A stretch of 54,527 nucleotides of DNA. Origin: CAZTZL01 sp964617625. Lineage in GTDB: Bacteria > Zhuqueibacterota > QNDG01 > DSAB01. A model generated the notes under the pieces. The model did no database searches. It saw only the letters and a list, made by a program, of their open reading frames with translations, and was not told where the DNA came from. The stretch is from the NCBI GenBank assembly GCA_964617625.1, contig CAZTZL010000013.1:1-54527 (forward strand). Reading direction: 5' to 3'. Below, one piece after another: positions 8,630 to 17,250 of this stretch. Made by a program: the position numbers and the translations under genes. Positions within the stretch are counted from its first letter, which is position 1; each line of letters begins with the position of its first letter.

Positions 8630-9685
8630 TTATATCAACGGAATTCTTGTTATCTCATAATCTGGATTGGGATGTATTGTTTTTGTCCATCTAATTTGTT
8701 TGGTGACTATTGTACCAATGACGGGAAGTGTTTTAAGAATATTAATCTTCTTCGCCAGGGAATGCTCATAATTAAAAGGAGGTTTGGAATAATCATAAGG
8801 ACGGTATTTTTGATATCGGTCTGGATAACCGAAACGTGATATTAATGCATTTGGATTCTGTGAAACAAACTGATTCAACATCACCTTCTTCATCTGGAGC
8901 TCATCCCGTGTCATAATCAGAGAGTACACTGGATCTTTCCGAATAAACTCCGGCGGATAATTGTTGCTCCAAAGCGGAATCAACATTCTTAAACTGGCCA
9001 GCACCTTCTCCGGGGTGCTTATCAAAGAATAATAAAAATTATACAGGGATGCCTCAAAAATATTGGTCCCCTTCAATCCTGTTTTTTCAAATGCTTTGGA
9101 TACAATATAATTGACCACATCGTGCTGAAAATGACCACCTTCATAAGAAGGAATAAAAATGAGTTTTGGACGAATTCCAGCAAGCCAGATAACCATTTTT
9201 TGTATACAAGCCCGAATTTCTATTGTGTTCAACAAGCCAGAAGGATTATTGTACCCCATAAAATGAATATCCTTTTGAGGGACCCCAATGCTTTGCCAGG
9301 CCCGGATTGCTTCACGCTTTCTCAATTCCCCTTTTGTTCCTTCTACTTCCGTGACAAACAAAACGCTTACTCGACCGCCCCTGCCCAAGGTTTGTATCGC
9401 AAATCCTCCAGCCATTGCGACACCATCATCCTGATGTGGAGCAATAATCAATATATTTTCCCCCCTGGCCCGGATCGGAATTTGCTTTTTAAGTTTGGTC
9501 CATATCCAGACACAAAAAGCAAAAAGAAACAAACCCGTATAAAAATAATAAATAACCAGAAAGGGATAACGAAATACTTTTTCAATCGGGAAAACGTAAA
9601 TCACTTTCCCAACGCCTACAATAAGAAGTCCGACAAAACTAACGATTCCTGCTGTCTTAAAAAATTTTACTGTATCTCTTGTCAT
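8630..9685 (-). CDS. Membrane-anchored PIG-L family deacetylase
   Basis: A 351-residue protein with two N-terminal hydrophobic segments (about 14-32 and 42-62) followed by a PIG-L/LmbE metal-dependent N-deacetylase domain. The zinc-site motif reads APHQDDGVAMAGG (residues 82-94), a variant of the usual PHPDDE with Gln and Gly substitutions but with the His-Asp-Asp ligands kept. A second ligand motif, GGHFQHDVVN, is also present. Such enzymes remove acetyl groups from GlcNAc-type sugars, here probably on a lipid-linked or nascent glycan at the membrane. The ATG overlaps the stop of the 60-codon ORF by 4 bases (ATGA). The membrane anchors and variant motif are less usual. Confidence 0.87.
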   Translation of the reverse strand: MTRDTVKFFKTAGIVSFVGLLIVGVGKVIYVFPIEKVFRYPFLVIYYFYTGLFLFAFCVWIWTKLKKQIPIRARGENILIIAPHQDDGVAMAGGFAIQTLGRGGRVSVLFVTEVEGTKGELRKREAIRAWQSIGVPQKDIHFMGYNNPSGLLNTIEIRACIQKMVIWLAGIRPKLIFIPSYEGGHFQHDVVNYIVSKAFEKTGLKGTNIFEASLYNFYYSLISTPEKVLASLRMLIPLWSNNYPPEFIRKDPVYSLIMTRDELQMKKVMLNQFVSQNPNALISRFGYPDRYQKYRPYDYSKPPFNYEHSLAKKINILKTLPVIGTIVTKQIRWTKTIHPNPDYEITRIPLI

Positions 9686-9864
9686 AAAATCTTAAATAAT
9701 CGGCCATCCCGATACTTCAAAACAGTTTGGATATCAATCAATTTATTCTCAACAATCACACTGGTCTTTAAATTTTTGATAATCCATAAATTTCCTGCAA
9801 TTAAGCAATTTATATAAAATGACCAAATAATACAAATCTTCTTGACATATACTTTGTAGATCAT
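9682..9864 (-). CDS. Small coupled ORF, unknown function (60 aa)
   Basis: This 60-codon frame has an ATGA overlap at both ends: its ATG overlaps the flippase stop and its TGA overlaps the ATG of the PIG-L gene. A GGAG ribosome-binding sequence sits just upstream of the ATG, inside the end of the flippase gene. The peptide begins MIYKVYVKKICIIWSFYI and has a short hydrophobic N-terminal stretch (about 10-27) and a basic C-terminus. No family is recognised. It could be a real small membrane-associated protein, a decayed fragment of a larger gene, or a translational bridge that couples its neighbours. The double overlap makes it more than a chance ORF. Confidence 0.5.
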   Translation of the reverse strand: MIYKVYVKKICIIWSFYINCLIAGNLWIIKNLKTSVIVENKLIDIQTVLKYRDGRLFKIL

Positions 9865-11351
9865 TGTCTCCTGGTAGCATTTTTCTTTAATATCTTCACT
9901 TTTAAAAAATGATAAAAAATATTGATCTCATCCCTTTCAAATGTTTTTAAAATATAGATCATTATAACATAGCCGGAGAGCACGATAAAGAATAGTAAAA
10001 ATTTATTCCATGAATTCAATAAAAACGGAATCGGCAAGACAGCAAGAAGCGCAAGAAAAGGCTTATAAAGAAACCGCCATTGACCGGAATGCACCAAACC
10101 GTCTTTCCTGAAAAGAACAAAATAGGGAATCAAAGAAATGTATTCGGTAGCCACAGTCGCAACAGTAGCTCCGATATAACCATATATTGGAATCAAAGCA
10201 AGATTGGCAGCCACGTTGAAAGCGCTTCTCCCTGCAGAAATATAGGTTTCATTCTTCTGAAGATTGATTGCAATAAGCGTCGTACCAAATAGATACCGCA
10301 GAAACGAAGGAATCACAGCAGCACCCAAAAGTATCAGGACTGAAACCGCATTTTTAAAATCGGCACCGTATACCAGATCGATCAAAGCCGAAGCGATGAC
10401 AACCGTTCCCATACTGACCATAATGGATACGATTAACATATATTTATACGATTTATCAAATAATTTGGAAACCAAGGATTTGGATACCAGATATCTGGCC
10501 GCAAGTTCTGGATAAACAGCTTCAGTAATTACATTAGGAATCAGCCACAATCCTTCAAGAATACGCCGTGCGGCACTATACCAGCCGACTTCATCAAATT
10601 TTCTCATTAAAGAAATCATGACCACATCGATATTATCAAAGACCTTTCCAAAAAATGTTTGGATGACATAAATCCAGGACTTTTTCAATAAATCCCGGAT
10701 TAAAATTACATCCGGTTTTAAAAACAGCCGGTATCGCATTCTAATGGAAAAATAAACAAGTAAAACAAATCCCAACAATCGCGAGAACAACAGCACAAAT
10801 GCGGCCGCATAGAGACCGTATCCTCCAATCAGTAAAATGCTGCCTACAAGCAGTAGCGAAACTCTTTCGATCAACACTGCAATGGTTGGATAACGAAACT
10901 CATTGAGAGCTTTAAAGGCAGTTCTCAATGTCAGATTATAGCATTTAAACGCTTCCGCAAAAAAGACAATTATAATTATATATCGAACATCCAGGGGGTA
11001 TTTACTTCTGAATAAATACGCGATCAAATAGCAAAATGCAAAACAAATAATCGTAAAAATAAATTGGATATAGAGGGCATTGCCGATATACCTCCCCGCA
11101 TCTTCCCTCTCTTTTACAATAAATTTTGTGATTGAATAAATAAACCCGAAAATGACCAGCAGTGTAAATAGCCCCACAAAAGCAAGCGCGGATGCAAACT
11201 TTCCATAAGCCACATCTTTTAAATAGTTCGCAGCAATGATATAGAAAATCGAAGTAAAAAGTAAACTGATCTCTGAAATAAAACTAAAGAGCGTATTGCC
11301 TACGATTTTTTGACTGCTGGCAATCCTTGTATTTTGATTCGGGGAATTCAT
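9861..11351 (-). CDS. Wzx-like polysaccharide flippase (MATE/MVF-like oligosaccharide exporter)
   Basis: A 496-residue protein with roughly 12 to 14 membrane helices of the polysaccharide biosynthesis protein/O-antigen flippase family. The N-terminus (SSQKIVGNTLFSFISEISLL) and the paired helices with charged loops (REREDAGRY-like KEREDAGRY, YSAARRILEG) are typical. It should move undecaprenyl-diphosphate-linked repeat units from the inner to the outer leaflet. It lies between a GT4 gene (100-base gap upstream) and the small 60-codon ORF. Its presence, with Wza- and Wzc-like proteins in the same cluster, indicates a Wzx/Wzy-type pathway even though no polymerase is visible. This stretch is markedly AT-rich compared with the 13-20 kb region. 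Confidence 0.87.
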   Translation of the reverse strand: MNSPNQNTRIASSQKIVGNTLFSFISEISLLFTSIFYIIAANYLKDVAYGKFASALAFVGLFTLLVIFGFIYSITKFIVKEREDAGRYIGNALYIQFIFTIICFAFCYLIAYLFRSKYPLDVRYIIIIVFFAEAFKCYNLTLRTAFKALNEFRYPTIAVLIERVSLLLVGSILLIGGYGLYAAAFVLLFSRLLGFVLLVYFSIRMRYRLFLKPDVILIRDLLKKSWIYVIQTFFGKVFDNIDVVMISLMRKFDEVGWYSAARRILEGLWLIPNVITEAVYPELAARYLVSKSLVSKLFDKSYKYMLIVSIMVSMGTVVIASALIDLVYGADFKNAVSVLILLGAAVIPSFLRYLFGTTLIAINLQKNETYISAGRSAFNVAANLALIPIYGYIGATVATVATEYISLIPYFVLFRKDGLVHSGQWRFLYKPFLALLAVLPIPFLLNSWNKFLLFFIVLSGYVIMIYILKTFERDEINIFYHFLKVKILKKNATRRQ

Positions 11352-11451
11352 ATACTATACATTTAACCTGAATATCGCATTGACCAATAATCTATCCTGC
11401 TATTTTTGAGTAAAATTTTTTTCAGCCTATCCGATCCATCATGATATTGCT

Positions 11452-12600
11452 TCAAATACAGTCCTGGAATATCTTTTCCGTGGAACGAACCATACGATCC
11501 ACGGAAAAATTTTCGTGAACACGATCCCATCCTGCTTTTCCCAATTGTCGAGCTTTTTTCGGATCACTTAATAAATGAATGATGCTTTCAGCCAACTGGT
11601 CCGGATCTCCCTGAACCGTCAACAGGCCATTCACGTCATCTTTGACGATCTCGGGTACCCCCCCCACATCGGGTGCAATAACGGGAACACCCGCAGCCAT
11701 CATTTCTATCAAAACGATCCCGTGCGTCTCGATTTTCGAGCACAATACACCGACATCGAAAGATTTAACAAGTTCCGCAATGTCTGATCGATAACCTAAA
11801 AACTGCACATGCTCGGTAACTTTCAATTTTTGAACAAATGATTCCAAACTCGACCTTAACGGACCATCGCCCGCCAGCAGAAAAACAGTGTCAGGAATAA
11901 CCTTGATCACCTCGGGAACAGCTCTGATCAACACATCGTGGGCCTTTACAGGTAAAAGATTGGCGATCATGCCCACTACAGAAGTCTGTTTCCGGAGTCC
12001 CAATTTTGTTTTTATAGTCTTTTTATCGGGCGTGGCACCAAATTGTGACAGATCGATTGCATTTGGAATTACTGTAATTTTTAACGGACTGATTTTCAAT
12101 TTTTCAATCATCAGATTTTTTAAAAACAGTGAAGGGACGACAATTCGATTTGTCATGGAGATTAACCAGCGATCCAGAAATTTTAATATGCCCGGATAAA
12201 GACCCTGAATAATCGTATCATTGGCCCGAACGATCCTGCGGACACCGCCTAACTTTCCCGCTATCGGACCCATAAATGTCCCCGCACCATAAGCCATGAT
12301 ATAAAGAAGATCTATGCGCATTTCACGAATGATCCTGGCAACTTTAAAAATTAAAAAAACATCATAACGATGCTTCATTGGAAGTTCAATTGTCTCGACA
12401 TCTTTCCACCTGAAAAAAGACATGTGGTTTTCGCGAACTCGAAATGAATCTTTCATGGCTTTATAATAAGGATAGATAAGAAGAACTGTCAACTGAAACT
12501 TTTCCCGATTGAAAAATTTTGCCAGATGATGCAATTTGGTCTCGAATCCACCGATATTATGACTCGAGACCAAAACCATAATCCGCATCTTGCCATTCAT
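11452..12600 (-). CDS. GT4 family glycosyltransferase
   Basis: A 382-residue GT-B fold retaining glycosyltransferase. The N-terminal Rossmann half includes MVLVSSHNIGGFETKLHHLA; the C-terminal half holds VGMIANLLPVKAHDVLI, FLLAGDGPLRSSLE and the E-x7-E donor-site motif in SKIETHGIVLIEMMAAGVPV. It acts at the cytosolic membrane face, extending the lipid-linked repeat unit. I placed the start at the ATG at 12600, which has AGG seven bases upstream and clears the upstream stop at 12609; the frame extends to a GTG at 12624. Donor and acceptor sugars cannot be told from sequence. Confidence 0.88.
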   Translation of the reverse strand: MNGKMRIMVLVSSHNIGGFETKLHHLAKFFNREKFQLTVLLIYPYYKAMKDSFRVRENHMSFFRWKDVETIELPMKHRYDVFLIFKVARIIREMRIDLLYIMAYGAGTFMGPIAGKLGGVRRIVRANDTIIQGLYPGILKFLDRWLISMTNRIVVPSLFLKNLMIEKLKISPLKITVIPNAIDLSQFGATPDKKTIKTKLGLRKQTSVVGMIANLLPVKAHDVLIRAVPEVIKVIPDTVFLLAGDGPLRSSLESFVQKLKVTEHVQFLGYRSDIAELVKSFDVGVLCSKIETHGIVLIEMMAAGVPVIAPDVGGVPEIVKDDVNGLLTVQGDPDQLAESIIHLLSDPKKARQLGKAGWDRVHENFSVDRMVRSTEKIFQDCI

Positions 12601-12608
12601 AATATAGC

Positions 12609-14384
12609 CTACGTAATGAACCACCTGGCAAACAGCCAGTAAATAAAAAACAATAAATTAAACAACTGTGATGCTATTTTTAGTGCCAGGCCGCTTTCAA
12701 CATCTCCCATCAGATCGATTTTACCTCCCTGCAATACCTGTCTGTCGCACACGATTTTTTTTCGCATGACTGCTTTTCGTCTTTTCATAAGTCCGGGCAG
12801 GCTTGCCAAAACGGCAACACTTCCCTTGCAATAAGAGATAAAATGTCCTTTTATTGTCATAAAACAGAAAATTGCCAACTGATAGAGAAAAATGGCTGGT
12901 AATAAAACAAGAAAAGTACGAAAATGATAAGTCTTCAATATAAACCACCACCGGTTCCGAACCTGATAATCAACCCAGTGAAGACCCCGTTTTGCTTTGC
13001 GATGGAATACCGCGGCTTTCGGATGAACCAGAACCGGAAAACCGGCAATGGTCATACGAAATGAAAAATCTCCGTCTTCCCATCCGTAGAAAAAATCTTC
13101 ATCAAATAAACCGATTGCTTCCGCTTTATCCTTGTCGACAAGCAAGGCCGTTCCGGGAACAGCTTCCACCACAATCGGCTTCTCGGAATCAAGTTTGTTC
13201 TGAATCGCTCCGCCTGCAAAATGAATATGCGCTCCGTTATACTGGATTTTGTCAGGTTGATCGTAAAAACGAATCTGTGCACTAACAATGCCCGCCTGTG
13301 GATTTTTAAAAAAAGCATCTTCAAGTTTCGTCAACACATCGGTTGATAAAACAACATCATAATCCATCAGAAAAATAAATTCGGACCGGGCTTCCTGAAT
13401 AGCCAAATTGCGGGCAAAACAGGCTCCGCGATTACCGCCGGTTTTAATTATTTTGACCTCGGGATATTTCTTCCGGACCAGAACAACACTGTTATCCGTC
13501 GAATTGTTGTCGACTAAAAAAACTTCCCGAATCTTTGGATAATCGAGTTTAAAAATTGAATCAAAGGCGTCTTCTAAATATTTTTCACCATTAAAATTCA
13601 TGACAGCGATCGTGATAGGAGGCTTCTCTCTTTCTTTCTCTTCCTTTACATGTCGTCTTTTTATGATTCTCACCGGCGCTCCGGCAGCAATCACAAAATC
13701 CGCCAGATCTTTATTCACGATCGATCCCGCACCAGTAATTACGTTCTCACCAATTTTGACGCCATCAAAAACCGTAACATGGGCTCCTATCCATCCGCCC
13801 GGACCCACTTGGATTCCCAGAGATGATCTCCCCTGATCGAGAACGGGAATCGATGGATCGTCAAAATTGTGTGTTCCGCCTACCAGATAACAATAGGCAG
13901 CAATGAGCGTGCTGGCTCCTACACGAACCTCACTGGCTGAAAAAATCATACAGTTGAATCCGATATTGACACGGTCCTCTAAAATAATGTCTCCGTTCTT
14001 GCAATTCAGAATCGTGTTCCTTCCGATAAAAACACTGTCTCCGATAAAGATTCCACGGTTGTTCTGACCTTTGGCATCCAGAACACAGTGATCATCGATC
14101 ACTACATTATCACCAATGTAGATTTTTTTTGGGTGCCGAAGAACCACACCTATACCGAATTGCACGTTTCTTCCCACGCTCCCAAGAAGTTTCGGATAGA
14201 GCTTGCTCCGCAGCAGCAATCCGATTGCGCCGGGTGTCTGGCTCGCAATTCCGATGATGAATTCATATTTCATCAAACGGAAAAGACTTTTCTCTCCAAG
14301 GATGAGTTCCTTGTACTTCGTTAGCTTTCCAGCGCTTTTTGAGAATTCCTTCTGGATTTCAACAGTTTCTGTTTGACTCATCAT
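12609..14384 (-). CDS. Fusion of a hexapeptide acyltransferase and a GT2 glycosyltransferase
   Basis: A 591-residue two-enzyme fusion. Residues about 70-245 are a left-handed beta-helix (LbetaH) O-acyltransferase with repeating hexapeptides (IYIGDNVVIDDHCVL, IFIGDSVFIGRNTIL) and the catalytic-type histidine in VGGTHNFDDP. A charged linker (HVKEEKEREK) leads to a GT-A family 2 domain from about 256 with VFLVDNNSTDNS and the DYD metal motif at 341-343, FFYGWEDGDFSFR for the acceptor site, then C-terminal membrane helices. It should both glycosylate and acetylate the repeat unit. The frame is continuous, so the fusion looks genuine. The stop lies eight bases before the downstream GT4 start. Confidence 0.88.
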   Translation of the reverse strand: MMSQTETVEIQKEFSKSAGKLTKYKELILGEKSLFRLMKYEFIIGIASQTPGAIGLLLRSKLYPKLLGSVGRNVQFGIGVVLRHPKKIYIGDNVVIDDHCVLDAKGQNNRGIFIGDSVFIGRNTILNCKNGDIILEDRVNIGFNCMIFSASEVRVGASTLIAAYCYLVGGTHNFDDPSIPVLDQGRSSLGIQVGPGGWIGAHVTVFDGVKIGENVITGAGSIVNKDLADFVIAAGAPVRIIKRRHVKEEKEREKPPITIAVMNFNGEKYLEDAFDSIFKLDYPKIREVFLVDNNSTDNSVVLVRKKYPEVKIIKTGGNRGACFARNLAIQEARSEFIFLMDYDVVLSTDVLTKLEDAFFKNPQAGIVSAQIRFYDQPDKIQYNGAHIHFAGGAIQNKLDSEKPIVVEAVPGTALLVDKDKAEAIGLFDEDFFYGWEDGDFSFRMTIAGFPVLVHPKAAVFHRKAKRGLHWVDYQVRNRWWFILKTYHFRTFLVLLPAIFLYQLAIFCFMTIKGHFISYCKGSVAVLASLPGLMKRRKAVMRKKIVCDRQVLQGGKIDLMGDVESGLALKIASQLFNLLFFIYWLFARWFIT

Positions 14385-14393
14385 ATGCCACTT

Positions 14394-15380
14394 TTATGTT
14401 AATAATTTTTCCTTGCGATACCATTCAGCTGTTTTCTTTAAACCCGTAAATAAATCCACGCTGGGCCGATAACCCAGCGTGTCTTTGGCTTTTTGAATAT
14501 TAAAAGCCCTGTCCTTAATAAAAAAATCCACGCGTCTCCGGTAAATCGGCGGATGGATGCGAACCGGTCGGCAGAGGAGCTCGCACAAAGCGCCGGCCAT
14601 CCAGACTGGCCATACAGGAACATGAAGTTTTGAAATTTTAACTTCCAGCACGTTTGCTATAACTTCGACCAATTCATTTAAAGTTGTATAAACCGGACCG
14701 GCTAATGTAAAAATTTCTCCCTCTATATTCGGTGTTTCACCGACCAGTAAAATACCATCGATCAGGTCATCAATATAGGTCAGATGATAAAGCACTTCAC
14801 CGGATCCGAACATCCTGAATGTCCTGTTTTGAATATGACGGAACAATTTAAGAAAGCGTGCGTCTCCGGGACCGTAAATACCTACAGGCCGAAAGACCAC
14901 ACCGGGTAATCCTTTGTTCCGGAAAAAATTAAGAGCGGCCAATTCGCCTTCCATTTTGGATTCCTGATAATAGTCTCCCGGATTGTAGGGAGCTTCTTCA
15001 GAAGCTGGAGGATGTTTGATGTCCCCCTGAACACCGACCGTGCTGCAATGGACAAATCGTTTGACTTTCGCTTTTTTAGCCGCCTCCAAAAGATTTTTTG
15101 TACCTTCACAATTCACAGCCCAAAAAACCTTTTTCGGGATATTCTCTTCCCGGTAGACTGCGGCAATGTGATAGATCACATCCACACCCCGAATAGCTTC
15201 TGTCAAAGTCTCTTTTTGGGTTAAATCTCCCCGAAATATTTGAACGCCTTCCTTTTCCAGTGCATCGGTATCCATCCCGGGAAGGGAAAGACCTCGAACT
15301 TCGTATCCTTTACTTACAAGACGTCGGCAGAGATACCCGCCTGTAAAACCGGTTGCGCCTGTCACCAAAACTTTTTTCAT
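14394..15380 (-). CDS. Extended SDR family NAD-dependent epimerase/reductase
   Basis: A 328-residue Rossmann-fold nucleotide-sugar epimerase or related reductase. The start at 15380 is preceded by AGGA and opens straight into the cofactor motif MKKVLVTGATGFTGGYL; the open frame runs on to 15464 but the extra 28 residues are not family-like. The catalytic YxxxK is YQESK, following the STVGVQG serine segment. Substrate-region features GIYGPGDARFLKLFRHI and YHLTYIDDLIDGILLV resemble dihydroflavonol-reductase/HpnA-type SDRs. It probably makes a sugar precursor for the glycan. The reaction is not decided by sequence alone. Confidence 0.85.
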   Translation of the reverse strand: MKKVLVTGATGFTGGYLCRRLVSKGYEVRGLSLPGMDTDALEKEGVQIFRGDLTQKETLTEAIRGVDVIYHIAAVYREENIPKKVFWAVNCEGTKNLLEAAKKAKVKRFVHCSTVGVQGDIKHPPASEEAPYNPGDYYQESKMEGELAALNFFRNKGLPGVVFRPVGIYGPGDARFLKLFRHIQNRTFRMFGSGEVLYHLTYIDDLIDGILLVGETPNIEGEIFTLAGPVYTTLNELVEVIANVLEVKISKLHVPVWPVWMAGALCELLCRPVRIHPPIYRRRVDFFIKDRAFNIQKAKDTLGYRPSVDLFTGLKKTAEWYRKEKLLT

Positions 15381-15385
15381 GGTTC

Positions 15386-15580
15386 CTATTCCTTTATGTA
15401 TTTCAAACCCGCCAAAGGCGTTTCCAACAATCTCTTCCGGTGTACTGAGTCGCAGCTCCTGCACGGCTCGTTAAGTGCTTCGAATATTCTCCTCTGCATT
15501 TGATTTCGCAGTTGAACTATTGATTTTATAAACGCATCTTTTATAAAAATCCATTCACAATAGCCATTCACGTTGAACAT
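15386..15580 (-). CDS. Doubtful small ORF in the spacer between the GlpD-like and SDR genes
   Basis: The 199-base spacer after the dehydrogenase holds a 64-codon frame whose ATG overlaps the dehydrogenase stop (TAATG) and which ends five bases before the SDR start. A second frame through the same bases runs into the SDR gene. The peptide (MFNVNGYCEWIFIKDAFIKS at its start) matches no family I recognise, and there is no strong ribosome-binding site. It may be a coupled small protein, a decayed gene, or non-coding spacer. Confidence 0.25.
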   Translation of the reverse strand: MFNVNGYCEWIFIKDAFIKSIVQLRNQMQRRIFEALNEPCRSCDSVHRKRLLETPLAGLKYIKE

Positions 15581-17250
15581 TACCGGATCATGGAATAGAT
15601 TGCTTTGACTGCATCAATCTCATCTTTTACTCTGAAGGAATCCCATCCCAACTCTTTTGCCATCACATCCGCACAATGTTGCACGACCGGATGTCCCGGA
15701 TAGCCTGCAGAACCAAGATCGGTTCTCCGTAAAAGGATATCCGACAGTTTCACAGCCATCTCCTCACGGATTCCGTGAACCACCTCGGCGGTCAGCACCT
15801 CCGAAGAGCCTGTGACAAGTGCTTTCATCTCCGGTTCGGACTGAATTATCTGGAGAAGTCGCGGATATTCGGAACCATAATTACAAATAAGATGCATCGA
15901 CACTTCTGTAGAACAAACAGAGGACAGCCGATCCATTCCTTCCGCGATAAACCGGTCGAAACCATCGATTTCTCCACCGAATAATTGTGTTTGATGAGAA
16001 ATGCTCTTTACCGGTTTTTGACCTAGTATACGGAATACCAGATCAACAGCTCTCTTGGAAACATCCCTGGCAGTCGTATATTTTACACCTATAATACTGA
16101 TCAGCCCCCTCAATTGTGTTTTGCGATGATCGATGATTCTGAAATGGGGAGTGAGATTGACCTCTCCGGTCTTTGGATTAATTCCATCCATGGGTAAAAA
16201 TCCTTTGTGAACAAAGGAAATTTCATCCTGTTTTATTGGTGATCCCGGCCATGCGCTGTTGACCTCTTCGAGAAAATCTTCGACCTCCGCTTCCGTAACA
16301 TGAAGTCGATCCGGATCGGCTTCATACGGCCGGTGATAAGTTCCCACAACGGTAACATGCCGCCACGGCGTCATAAAAAGAACACGTCGTCCGTGATAAA
16401 CCGAACCATCGGATCTTTTGGATTTAAAATTCCCTGTGATCCCGGCCGCATATTCCTTCAGGATGGGTTTGTTGATGACCAGATTCATTGCGGTGGACAG
16501 TTTCATATCGAGTGTATCCGCATCTGCTTTATGAAGGAAGGAATTAACCCAGCCTCCGCAGGTGTTCAAAACCACCTTTGCCCGAATTTCCAGTTCATCC
16601 CCGGAAAGCACATCTCTGGCAAGAATCCCCTCGATCCGGTCACCGGATTTGAGAAATCCTTCCGCTTGAATATAATTCGCTGGTACCGCGCCTTTTCGGG
16701 CTGCTGAAAGTACAAACGAAAGAAGCAGACGTTCGGAATTGAACATCTGCGCGTCGGTCCAGAGGGCACCTCCGGTCAATTTTTGCTGTTGAATATACGG
16801 GATGATTTTCAAACAGGCTTTTTTCGAAATCGTTTTGCCCGGAGGAATTTTCTTTGCAGGATCTACACTGAAATTGCGGTCAAAACTGATCAGATCGTTC
16901 ATCAGCATGCCCGCAATCATCACCTCCCGGCCTTTCATGAAATGCCCGTACGTCGGCATGAGGCAGGAAAGCGGATAAACGAGATGCGGCGCGATTCTGA
17001 GGAATGTGCGCCTCTCCCGGATGGATTCCCGCATCCGTCCGATATCCAACGTCTGAAGATAGCGCAATCCACCGTGGACGATTTTTAAACTGTTGGCTGA
17101 TGTTGCTCCTCCGAAATCCCCTTTCTCGATCAATGCCACAGACAGCCCGCGGGACACAGCGTCCCATGCGGCAGTCGCTCCGTAAATCCCCCCTCCGACA
17201 ATCAACACATCAAATGTCTGATCGGTCAATTTTTTCAGATCTCTTTTCAT
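15580..17250 (-). CDS. FAD-dependent glycerol-3-phosphate dehydrogenase-like oxidoreductase (GlpA/GlpD family)
   Basis: A 556-residue flavoprotein. The N-terminal dinucleotide-binding motif VLIVGGGIYGATAAWDA and the family signature SANSLKIVHGGLRYLQ are clear. VLNTCGGWVNSF, LFMTPWRHVTVVGTYHRPYE and GVKYTTARDVSKRAVD complete the DAO fold, and a C-terminal helical domain (about 400-550) is typical of GlpD. The classical reaction oxidises sn-glycerol-3-phosphate to dihydroxyacetone phosphate, reducing quinone at the membrane. Here it lies inside a glycan cluster, between an SDR gene and a methyltransferase gene that ends at 17251, so it may act on a glycerol-phosphate decoration or a related polyol phosphate. 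No other glp genes are nearby. Confidence 0.85.
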   Translation of the reverse strand: MKRDLKKLTDQTFDVLIVGGGIYGATAAWDAVSRGLSVALIEKGDFGGATSANSLKIVHGGLRYLQTLDIGRMRESIRERRTFLRIAPHLVYPLSCLMPTYGHFMKGREVMIAGMLMNDLISFDRNFSVDPAKKIPPGKTISKKACLKIIPYIQQQKLTGGALWTDAQMFNSERLLLSFVLSAARKGAVPANYIQAEGFLKSGDRIEGILARDVLSGDELEIRAKVVLNTCGGWVNSFLHKADADTLDMKLSTAMNLVINKPILKEYAAGITGNFKSKRSDGSVYHGRRVLFMTPWRHVTVVGTYHRPYEADPDRLHVTEAEVEDFLEEVNSAWPGSPIKQDEISFVHKGFLPMDGINPKTGEVNLTPHFRIIDHRKTQLRGLISIIGVKYTTARDVSKRAVDLVFRILGQKPVKSISHQTQLFGGEIDGFDRFIAEGMDRLSSVCSTEVSMHLICNYGSEYPRLLQIIQSEPEMKALVTGSSEVLTAEVVHGIREEMAVKLSDILLRRTDLGSAGYPGHPVVQHCADVMAKELGWDSFRVKDEIDAVKAIYSMIR

